Shown piece after piece: positions 1-5,204 of a DNA stretch of 5,204 bases (positions are counted from its first letter, which is position 1; each line of letters starts with the position of its first letter). The position numbers and the translations under genes were made by a program. The DNA comes from Chlamydia trachomatis (GTDB lineage Bacteria; Chlamydiota; Chlamydiia; Chlamydiales; JAAKFR01). Location of the stretch: contig CAMAUB010000110.1 in the NCBI GenBank assembly GCA_945861315.1, positions 1 to 5,204 on the forward strand. The letters run 5' to 3'. The notes under the pieces were generated by a model, which was not told the origin of the DNA, ran no database searches, and saw only the letters and a program-made list of their open reading frames with translations.

Positions 1-1245
1 AAGACGATTCGCACCATGATATTGATAATCAGATTCACCACAATTGAAGCAGCCTGGAATATTGGTCATCTGCCTAAAGCGCTCACCTCGATTGGAATCG
101 TCAACAGCTGGCCAATCAACCCATCCTCCTCCCATCGAGTAGTGAACTGCAGGGAAAATCTTCATAGGTACTTTGCGCGGATCATCTCCTGTAAACTTCT
201 GATAAATATCTAGGACAGCCTCAAGCTTTTTATGAGTCTCATCTGTTGCTTCTGTAATATCTAGATAGACTTGCATTCCTCCATTGACACCAAGGCCGAG
301 TTTACAGATGCGTAAAACTTCTCTAGCACCCACATCTCGTGATACTAGATTGCCGTAGGCTGGATACATCTGCTCAAGAAAATACCACGGCTCTGCTGTC
401 TTACCACAGGGAATCTCTTTTCCAAGAGGATCTACAATCGTTTTGCTTGCATCACCATATACCCAAATACGTCCTCCCTCACCACGTACTGATTCAGAAA
501 TCAGTCGCAATTTGTCTTGTCCAGGAATCGCTGTTGGATGAATTTGAATAAACTCCCCATTTGCATAGGTCATCCCCTGCATATAAAGACGAGCATTAGC
601 GGCTCCTGTGCAAAAAGTTGAGTTCGTTGACTGCTTGAAAATAACACCAGGACCACCTGTTGCAAAAACAACAGCATCCCCTTTGAGCACTTCAAGCTTT
701 TGATTGAAGAGATTCATCATCACAATGCCACGCGCACTGCCTTCTTCATCTTTTACAAGACGCAAAAACTCGTGATTTTCAAATTTTTCAACCAAACCAA
801 GAGCCTCTTGACAGCGCACTTGCTCATCTAATGTATAAAGCAATTGCTGACCTGTTGAAGCACCACAAAAAACTGTTCTATTATAAAGTGTTCCACCAAA
901 ACGGCGTACATCCAGATGTCCAGAAGCAGAGCGATTAAAGGGGCAGCCAAAGCGATCTAGCATTTGAATGATACCTGGAGCTGAGAGGCACATTTCAACA
1001 ATAGGAGGCTGATTGGCAAGAAAATCGCCTCCCTTAATTGTGTCATAAGCGTGCAAAAGAGGTGAATCATTTTCACCCCGCAAATTCAAAGCGGCATTCA
1101 TTCCACCTTGTGCACAAACAGAGTGTGAGCGCTTCACCTTGGTGAGAGAAACAAGTTGAACTGAACAGCCCTTTTCTGCAAGGCGCATCGTGGCAGAGAG
1201 CCCTGCCAATCCTCCCCCCACAACAATGACTTCTTTTTTTTTCAT
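1..1245 (-). CDS. sdhA: Succinate dehydrogenase flavoprotein subunit SdhA (partial, C terminus beyond left edge)
   Basis: This is the catalytic subunit of complex II. It oxidises succinate to fumarate on a covalently bound FAD and passes electrons to the SdhB iron-sulfur subunit on the cytoplasmic face of the membrane. The first 415 residues are present, and the frame is open to base 1; family members run to roughly 580-640 residues, so about a third is missing. Visible motifs in order: FAD dinucleotide fold VVGGGLAG (residues 8-15); RSHSVCAQGG, with His41 the expected site of histidyl-FAD attachment; FGGTLYNRT near 116; HPT at 236-238 (substrate His236); SVRGEGG with Arg254, the expected proton-shuttle arginine; LVSRDVGAR near 300; HYSMGG with His367; and YQYHGANRL ending at the edge, with Arg414 the expected substrate-binding arginine. 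All key catalytic residues in the visible part are intact. The ATG at 1245 is preceded by AAAGG with 6-base spacing and lies 3 bases after the sdhC stop, so the two are almost certainly cotranscribed. Nine consecutive A residues follow the ATG directly. The type resembles the long SdhA of the sdhCAB (di-heme) class. Confidence 0.97.
   Translation of the reverse strand, partial: MKKKEVIVVGGGLAGLSATMRLAEKGCSVQLVSLTKVKRSHSVCAQGGMNAALNLRGENDSPLLHAYDTIKGGDFLANQPPIVEMCLSAPGIIQMLDRFGCPFNRSASGHLDVRRFGGTLYNRTVFCGASTGQQLLYTLDEQVRCQEALGLVEKFENHEFLRLVKDEEGSARGIVMMNLFNQKLEVLKGDAVVFATGGPGVIFKQSTNSTFCTGAANARLYMQGMTYANGEFIQIHPTAIPGQDKLRLISESVRGEGGRIWVYGDASKTIVDPLGKEIPCGKTAEPWYFLEQMYPAYGNLVSRDVGAREVLRICKLGLGVNGGMQVYLDITEATDETHKKLEAVLDIYQKFTGDDPRKVPMKIFPAVHYSMGGGWVDWPAVDDSNRGERFRQMTNIPGCFNCGESDYQYHGANRL
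1234..1242 (-). repeat. A9 homopolymer directly after the sdhA start codon
   Basis: On the coding strand, codons 2 to 4 of sdhA are AAA AAA AAA, an unbroken run of nine A residues between ATG and GAA, encoding Lys-Lys-Lys. A run this long is a possible site for polymerase slippage, during either replication or transcription. The reading frame is correct as read here, because the FAD-binding motif follows in frame. Lysine-rich N termini are also common, so the run may have no regulatory role. Confidence 0.6.
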
Positions 1246-1248
1246 ACA

Positions 1249-2154
1249 CTACCTTTGAAATAGGAATGTCCAATAAGGACCCCAAATAGCTGCAAGGCCA
1301 AGAATCATGGCAATGCCCATTAGTGTTGTGGTGATCGCACGCATACGCTTTTGAGAAAAGCGTGTCAGTGTGATCCCCCAAGTGATCATAAAAGTCCACA
1401 CACCATTAAAAGCATGGTATGCCGCAGCAATCACAAAAATAGAATAGAGAATCACCATCCACGGATCTTTCATTGTCTCACGTACGATCAGAAAAAAAGC
1501 AGCACCAGCATTAGGTGAAAGGACCACTACTTGATTATCCTTTAGGCGAAAACTCTTTGCTTCAGAGACCCACTTTTTTTTACGCAGCTGTCTTAGCTCT
1601 GCCCCTAAGTAAATTTTTGCATGCAACTTTTCAGCAACTGAATCTAAAGCGGCGTCCTCTTTCACCTTTACCAGATAGTGTTTAATATCATTATCATAGA
1701 CCAATATAGGGTAGTCAACAAAACGCATTTGCACAACATGCGCAATGATTCCAACTAGCAAAACCCAAGCAAAAATGCGCTGCCATGAGTAGGCGCGATT
1801 GCGCTTATATTGCGGCAATGAGGGGGCAGCTGCACGTGTCTTGAATGAATTGAGCTTTGATGTTCGTAGATATTCAATTCCCCAAACAGCATGAATAAGG
1901 AAGGGAAGGCCGAGTAAAATAACCTCAACTCCCTTCAGATAGGGAAGGGAGTGAATGAAGTTGACTGCTTTGACAAAGCCATAGCCATCATCTTGAAAAA
2001 ACCACGCTGCTTGCGAGTTGACAAGCAGATGCTCAAAGAGATAGAAGCAAAGCCAAAGGCCTAAAAGCGAGTGTAGCCGTCTTAACACAAAAGCTAGAGG
2101 CAATTTTGCTTTAGTATCGCTTTCAAAGACTTTTTCTTCGATTGGAGTTGTCAT
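1249..2154 (-). CDS. sdhC: Succinate dehydrogenase cytochrome b subunit SdhC (di-heme, single-polypeptide anchor)
   Basis: This is the membrane anchor of complex II. It binds two b hemes and carries electrons from SdhB to quinone. The 301 residues contain five hydrophobic segments (about 29-48, 76-95, 127-147, 231-258 and 274-298), the pattern of the fused Bacillus-type SdhC rather than separate SdhC plus SdhD. Motifs shared with that type are RRLHSLLG (residues 25-32), EHLLVN (41-46), HAVWG (88-92), AHVVQMR (138-144) and HAFNGVWTF (247-255), followed by TWGIT. By comparison with the recalled Bacillus subtilis protein, the axial heme ligands would be His42, His88, His139 and His247, all present. 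The protein is about 100 residues longer than the Bacillus form. Part of the difference is a longer N terminus, but most is an extra segment of about 65 residues between helices 3 and 4 (about 150-222), rich in charged residues. The ATG at 2154 lies 33 bases after tatD and has no strong Shine-Dalgarno sequence, only a weak AGAG about 14 bases upstream. The sdhC-sdhA order is typical of the sdhCAB class, usually linked to menaquinone. Confidence 0.93.
   Translation of the reverse strand: MTTPIEEKVFESDTKAKLPLAFVLRRLHSLLGLWLCFYLFEHLLVNSQAAWFFQDDGYGFVKAVNFIHSLPYLKGVEVILLGLPFLIHAVWGIEYLRTSKLNSFKTRAAAPSLPQYKRNRAYSWQRIFAWVLLVGIIAHVVQMRFVDYPILVYDNDIKHYLVKVKEDAALDSVAEKLHAKIYLGAELRQLRKKKWVSEAKSFRLKDNQVVVLSPNAGAAFFLIVRETMKDPWMVILYSIFVIAAAYHAFNGVWTFMITWGITLTRFSQKRMRAITTTLMGIAMILGLAAIWGPYWTFLFQR
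1252..1256 (-). promoter_or_regulatory. Shine-Dalgarno site of sdhA inside the end of sdhC
   Basis: On the minus strand AAAGG is followed by the six bases TAGTGT and then the sdhA ATG. The site lies in the last codons of sdhC, and the first three of those six spacer bases are the sdhC TAG stop codon. It is the only clear ribosome binding site among the minus-strand starts in this window. It fixes the sdhA start at 1245 and suggests that ribosomes finishing sdhC can restart on sdhA. Confidence 0.7.
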
Positions 2155-2187
2155 ATCGACACAACTCTATCAATTTAATTCTTTTTT

Positions 2188-2967
2188 TTACGTATTTTTT
2201 AGAAAGTTTTCAGCATTTTTTGCTGTTGCTGCTGCTAACTGCTCAAGTGTTATACCGCGAAGATCTGCTATCACCTGTGCTGTATGCACAATATAAGCAG
2301 GCTCGTTTGATTTACCTCGATGTGGCATCGGTGCTAGATAGGGCGAATCCGTTTCAATGAGTAATTGATCAAGGGGCACAAGCTTGGCAACCTCTTGTAA
2401 CACACTGCTTTTTTTGAAGGTTACAATTCCTGAAAGAGAGAGGTACCAGTTGCGAGCTATCACCTCTTTGGCCTCGTCAAGCGTTCCTGTAAAGCAGTGG
2501 AGCACCCCCTTTCCCTTGTAACATGTATCCAGAATGGAAAAGAAGTCGGCAAAAGCGTCACGGCAATGGATGACAATTGAAAGGCCTGTTTCGGTTGCAA
2601 GATCAAAGTAGCGGCGTAAAAAGCTTTGCTGCAGCTCTTTTGGAGAGTGGGTATAGTAATAATCAAGACCTGTCTCTCCAATCGCATCGATTTTAAGAGA
2701 GCGCGCATAGGTTGCAATAGCTTCAAAATCGCGCTCCCCTTGTGTTTCAACGTCATGAGGTGTAGTGGCGCAGATGTTTTTGATCCAAGGGTATCGCAAA
2801 GAGAGCTCAAGACCTCTTCTAAGCTCTTCTGGATCTGTAGAGATGTTATGGATTGAAGTGATGCCGGCTTCTTGTGCACGCTTGAGCATCGCATCAAGAT
2901 CAATCTCCCAACCCGTATGTGTTAAGTGTGCATGAGAATCAGTTATTGTTATTGAGCTTTTTGACAT
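2188..2967 (-). CDS. tatD: TatD family metal-dependent deoxyribonuclease/hydrolase
   Basis: This is a TIM-barrel amidohydrolase-fold protein of the TatD family (E. coli TatD/YcfH type; chlamydial yabD-like). Members act as cytoplasmic divalent-metal-dependent DNases with proposed roles in DNA repair or turnover; the substrate in this organism cannot be read from the sequence. At 259 residues it has the usual full length. Expected metal ligands are present in order: His12 and His14 in DSHAHL, Glu98 in GETGLDYYY, His134 in VIHCRDA, His157 in LHCFTG, and Asp207 in IETDSPYLAP. The family signature PHRGKSNEPAY follows at 215-225. One departure is CATTPHD near residue 71, where many relatives have G-(I/V)-HPHD, so the first histidine of that HPH is replaced by threonine. 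The ATG at 2967 lies inside dsbD, giving a 29-base overlap in a different frame. No Shine-Dalgarno sequence is visible, so translation is probably coupled to that of dsbD. No functional tie to the neighbours is evident; its place here is a conserved chlamydial arrangement. Confidence 0.94.
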   Translation of the reverse strand: MSKSSITITDSHAHLTHTGWEIDLDAMLKRAQEAGITSIHNISTDPEELRRGLELSLRYPWIKNICATTPHDVETQGERDFEAIATYARSLKIDAIGETGLDYYYTHSPKELQQSFLRRYFDLATETGLSIVIHCRDAFADFFSILDTCYKGKGVLHCFTGTLDEAKEVIARNWYLSLSGIVTFKKSSVLQEVAKLVPLDQLLIETDSPYLAPMPHRGKSNEPAYIVHTAQVIADLRGITLEQLAAATAKNAENFLKNT

Positions 2968-5020
2968 AATCAGAGATCACGGAGCCAGAGAGTGTTTGCG
3001 GTAGGATGTAGGGAGTTGCATTTTGTTCACCTGGGTAGAGAACATAAACAGGAACTCCACTACGGCCCAACTTTTCAAGCTGCTTTGTAATGACGGGATC
3101 TTTCTTTGTCCAGTCAGCCATCATAGTGACTACACCTTGTTCATGGAATGCTTTTACAGCATCAGAAGAGTGCAAAATCACTTTGTTTGCTTGGCAAATA
3201 AGACACCATTTGGCGGTAAAGTCGACGAAAACTGGTGTACCAGCAGCTTGCAGCTGCTCAACGCGCTCTGGAGAGTAGCTCTCCCAACCATCGTGTTGAG
3301 CAACCACTGTTGTCCCTACATCAACAAATTTCTTAGCTCCCATGATTGCTGATCCACCTCCGAAGGTGATCGCAACTAGGGCGATGAGTGTTGCAACAGT
3401 GCGTGTGAGCTTTTTACGCATAGGTGTTGCGTAGCTACCAAAGATCCAAGCTCCAATTGCCATAACAAGCAGTGAGATGAGAAGAATCATGACAGCTAGG
3501 TTACTTGTTTGTGCTCCAAAAACCCAGATAAGCCAGATGACCGTTGCCATCATGATAAAGCCCATAATCTGCTTAAAGGTGATCATCCAGTTGCCAGGTT
3601 TTGGTAAGAAGCGGATAAGTTGAGGGAAGGCAGCAAATATAAGATAGGGGGCTGACATTCCAAGGCCCATCCCTGTAAAAATAAGAAGTGCTTTAATGGG
3701 GGCAAGTGATAAGGCAAAGCCAAGTGCTGGTCCAAGCAAAGGTCCTGTGCAAGGTGTGGCAACAAGCGTTGCCAAAACGCCACTCATAAAAGAACTCATC
3801 ATTGGTGAGGAAGAGGAGGAGCTTGTCTTTGATCCTAAAGAGATCAAAGAGGTTCCAAGTTCAAAGACACCAAACAAGGAAAGGCCAAGAAGAAATAGAA
3901 TACCCGCAAGAATGACAACAAAGACGGGCTCTTGAAGTTGGAAACCCCAGCCAACGCTGGCACCATAGGCGCGCAGCAAAAGTAAAGCTCCTGATAAGAT
4001 CCAAAAGGAAACGATCACACCAAAAGCAAAGACAAGGCCGTGCTTAAAGATAAGACTTCTCTTCTCTTGAGCCATCTTGACAAAGCTGAAAATTTTAAGG
4101 GCAATAACCGGCATGACACATGGCATCACGTTAAGAATCATCCCACCAGCAAATGCGAGGGCAAGTGCAATCCAAAACCCGGAGAGTTCGCCAGCATGTC
4201 CTCCAAAAAGAGAGTCGATCTGAAGCGCTTCAATCACATTGGTGTCCTTGTGAGAAAAGAGCATGACTCCCTTTAACCCACTCGGCAACACGCCACTTTG
4301 ATCAAGTCGCTTCATAGAGAGCTCAATGCCCCCTTTGCTCATTGTCATTTCTTGAGGTGCACTATGATCGATAAACGCACTTTTCTCAGGAATAAAAAGG
4401 ACAGAGTCAAATTTTTTATTTGGAGAATCAACATTGACAGTGATCGTGTCGTTTTTTGCTCGAACTTTTGCATTCACACCTTTTGGAAGAGCCGCTTTCG
4501 CACGATCAAATTCGGACGCTCGTGCCCCATTTTTTGTTGGTGCTCCATCTGCTACAGGTAGAGTAAGTGAAAGTGTTGCGTTACCCGGCTGACACGAATC
4601 TTTACATGCCAACCATGTCACATCCGCTTTCAGATTGATTGGCTCATTTGCTAACTGTTTAGGAGGTGTTATCTTTGTCAGCAATATTACAGAACCAGTA
4701 TAGCCAAAGCCTACCACATCATCTGCTGTAAATTTTTTGGGATAAGGCCACTGAATAGGCCCCGCTGTAAATCCTTGCGGCAATTGCCAATTGATCTGAG
4801 TTGGTAATCCAACATCACCCGGGTTTTGCCAGTAAGTATCCCATCCATCAGACATCTTCAATTCAACGCCAACCCAAAAAGGGTGACCCGCTTGAATCGA
4901 TTCATCTTCAGCCACTAAAGTTGCTTGAACCGGCTCAAAAGAATCCTTTACACCTGCATGAACAAGTGGTTGAAATGCAAATATATAGGCTATCGAAAGC
5001 AACCAACTGATCCGTTTCAT
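2939..5020 (-). CDS. dsbD: Thiol:disulfide interchange protein DsbD (ScsB-like membrane disulfide reductase)
   Basis: This inner-membrane protein takes electrons from cytoplasmic thioredoxin and passes them to periplasmic thiol partners. Numbering is from the ATG at 5020 (693 residues). Residues 1-22 form a signal peptide (MKRISWLLS, hydrophobic core, VHA cleavage site). Residues about 25-275 are a periplasmic alpha domain with WLACKDSCQPG, a CxxxC pair at Cys139 and Cys143. About eight membrane segments follow (about 281-558), containing the two redox cysteines Cys301 in NVMPCVMP and Cys424 in ATPCTGPLLGP. The C-terminal thioredoxin-like gamma domain (about 575-690) has WCLIC (Cys606, Cys609) and the cis-proline loop SGVPVYV. 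All three cysteine pairs needed for the electron relay are present. The long alpha domain with CxxxC resembles the ScsB branch more than E. coli DsbD. A serine run lies in the loop before Cys424 (residues 400-405). An in-frame TTG at 5059 would add 13 residues, but it has no ribosome site and would place extra sequence before a normal signal peptide, so I chose ATG 5020. In chlamydiae a likely role is control of the cross-linked envelope proteins (inference). Confidence 0.94.
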   Translation of the reverse strand: MKRISWLLSIAYIFAFQPLVHAGVKDSFEPVQATLVAEDESIQAGHPFWVGVELKMSDGWDTYWQNPGDVGLPTQINWQLPQGFTAGPIQWPYPKKFTADDVVGFGYTGSVILLTKITPPKQLANEPINLKADVTWLACKDSCQPGNATLSLTLPVADGAPTKNGARASEFDRAKAALPKGVNAKVRAKNDTITVNVDSPNKKFDSVLFIPEKSAFIDHSAPQEMTMSKGGIELSMKRLDQSGVLPSGLKGVMLFSHKDTNVIEALQIDSLFGGHAGELSGFWIALALAFAGGMILNVMPCVMPVIALKIFSFVKMAQEKRSLIFKHGLVFAFGVIVSFWILSGALLLLRAYGASVGWGFQLQEPVFVVILAGILFLLGLSLFGVFELGTSLISLGSKTSSSSSSPMMSSFMSGVLATLVATPCTGPLLGPALGFALSLAPIKALLIFTGMGLGMSAPYLIFAAFPQLIRFLPKPGNWMITFKQIMGFIMMATVIWLIWVFGAQTSNLAVMILLISLLVMAIGAWIFGSYATPMRKKLTRTVATLIALVAITFGGGSAIMGAKKFVDVGTTVVAQHDGWESYSPERVEQLQAAGTPVFVDFTAKWCLICQANKVILHSSDAVKAFHEQGVVTMMADWTKKDPVITKQLEKLGRSGVPVYVLYPGEQNATPYILPQTLSGSVISDYVKKLNNNN

Positions 5021-5090
5021 ACTAAAAATTATAGCCTCTTTTTTTGGAAAAGTAAACAAAATAAATAATTAGTTAGTTACTATCAGAGAT
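5021..5090. promoter_or_regulatory. Divergent intergenic region between dsbD and exbB/tolQ
   Basis: This 70-base, strongly A+T-rich gap must hold the start signals for both divergent genes unless they lie further inside either gene. The dsbD promoter candidate is described separately. For the plus-strand gene, AATAAT (5064-5069) matches the -10 consensus at 5 of 6 positions, but no good -35 box lies 16-18 bases upstream. A short tandem motif, AGTTAGTTAC (5071-5080), precedes the plus-strand start. The Shine-Dalgarno candidate AGAG (5085-5088) lies only two bases from the ATG and is unconvincing. I see no terminator hairpin and no clear operator palindrome. Confidence 0.4.
5028..5056 (-). promoter_or_regulatory. 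Putative sigma-70-type promoter of dsbD, possibly giving a leaderless mRNA
   Basis: On the minus strand TTTACT (5056-5051) and a perfect TATAAT (5033-5028) are separated by 17 bases. The -35 box matches TTGACA at 4 of 6 positions and the -10 box at 6 of 6. A start about 7 bases after the -10 box would fall at about 5021, one base before the dsbD ATG at 5020. The only Shine-Dalgarno-like sequence, AAGAGG (5040-5035), lies 14 bases from the ATG and upstream of the -10 box, so it would not be in the transcript. The region is A+T-rich, so a chance TATAAT is possible. It would drive dsbD and probably the genes downstream of it. Confidence 0.5.
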
Positions 5091-5204
5091 ATGAACCCAG
5101 TACTCAACGCTTATTTCAGCTCAGATCTTTTTGGAAAAATAATTTTTTTAACTCTCTTTTTATTGTCCATTATCACTTGGGCAATTTTCCTTCAAAAATA
5201 TTTT
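5091..5204 (+). CDS. exbB: ExbB/TolQ/MotA family proton-channel protein (partial, N terminus only)
   Basis: The frame opens at the ATG at 5091 and runs to the window edge without a stop, giving 38 residues. An in-frame TAG at 5070 leaves this as the only usable start. The peptide has a short polar N terminus (MNPVLNAYFSSD) and then one hydrophobic segment (about residues 14-36) containing LLSIITWAIFLQK. This resembles the first membrane helix of TolQ/ExbB, where the recalled E. coli TolQ has SIASWAIIIQR. Members form the inner-membrane proton channel, with ExbD/TolR, that energises TonB-dependent transport or Tol-Pal envelope constriction. In C. trachomatis exbB lies next to dsbD and leads into exbD, tolB and pal, which supports this call. 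Whether it acts as ExbB or TolQ cannot be decided from 38 residues. It is transcribed divergently from dsbD. Confidence 0.75.
   Translation, partial: MNPVLNAYFSSDLFGKIIFLTLFLLSIITWAIFLQKYF

Noticed and set aside
1073..1399. Minus-strand open frame of 108 codons spanning the sdhC/sdhA junction
   Set aside because: It lies in another frame across two genes with intact family motifs. Its His/Cys-rich composition is a by-product of reading the FAD and heme-region codons out of frame.
2155..2187. Possible separate sdhC promoter or terminator in the 33-base tatD-sdhC gap
   Set aside because: There are A-rich runs and a weak TTGATA, but no -35/-10 pair at proper spacing and no hairpin before a T run.
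2460..2903. Minus-strand open frame of 147 codons inside tatD
   Set aside because: It is a same-strand shadow frame. The tatD frame carries every metal ligand, while this one shows no domain.
3801..3830. Serine-codon run in dsbD as a slippage or phase-variation repeat
   Set aside because: The codons are mixed (AGC, TCC, TCT, TCA), so there is no long exact repeat; a flexible loop is the simpler reading.
3696..3935. Plus-strand open frame of 79 codons with a Glu-rich stretch
   Set aside because: It is antisense to the membrane domain of dsbD. The glutamate run is the reverse complement of the dsbD serine codons, and it has no ribosome site or recognisable domain.
4298..4561. Plus-strand open frame of 87 codons opposite the DsbD alpha domain
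   Set aside because: It is antisense to a well-supported gene and has no start signal or known domain.
5021..5059. TTG start at 5059 extending DsbD by 13 residues
   Set aside because: TTG is a rare start and has no ribosome site here. The extension precedes a normal signal peptide that begins at ATG 5020, and it would place the TATAAT inside the coding region.

Overview
The window suggests a member of the Chlamydiae, more likely an environmental, amoeba-associated lineage (Parachlamydiales-like) than a close relative of Chlamydia trachomatis. The case rests on gene order: part of sdhA, then sdhC, tatD, dsbD and a divergent exbB/tolQ. As I recall, this matches the C. trachomatis block sdhB-sdhA-sdhC-tatD-dsbD / exbB (CT591 to CT596). 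The genus is not determined; no 16S rRNA or other marker is present, and base composition is moderately A+T-leaning.

Layout. Four genes are packed on the minus strand and are read from right to left. dsbD (5020 to 2939) encodes a membrane disulfide reductase. tatD (2967 to 2188) overlaps its end by 29 bases and encodes a metal-dependent deoxyribonuclease/hydrolase. sdhC (2154 to 1249) follows after 33 bases and encodes a di-heme cytochrome b membrane anchor. sdhA (1245 to beyond the left edge) starts 3 bases after the sdhC stop and encodes the succinate dehydrogenase flavoprotein; sdhB presumably follows outside the window. A 70-base intergenic region (5021 to 5090) separates dsbD from a plus-strand gene, of which only the first 38 codons are present; these look like the N terminus of an ExbB/TolQ/MotA proton-channel protein. 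There is no other stretch without a gene, and I see no tRNA, rRNA, mobile element, CRISPR array or terminator.

How the genes work together. SdhC and SdhA, with the unseen SdhB, form complex II, which oxidises succinate and passes electrons through hemes b to quinone, probably menaquinone in this group. DsbD carries reducing power from the cytoplasm to the periplasm. This matters in chlamydiae because their outer envelope is disulfide cross-linked in the infectious form. The divergent ExbB/TolQ gene would begin an energy-transducing Tol/Exb module. TatD has no obvious functional tie to its neighbours. The tight packing suggests that dsbD-tatD-sdhCA(B) is one transcription unit.

The region is conserved housekeeping sequence and I found no new biological system. 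The points most worth checking are an insertion of about 65 residues in SdhC between two heme-ligand helices, and a consensus-like promoter that would place the dsbD transcript start almost on its ATG, giving a leaderless mRNA.
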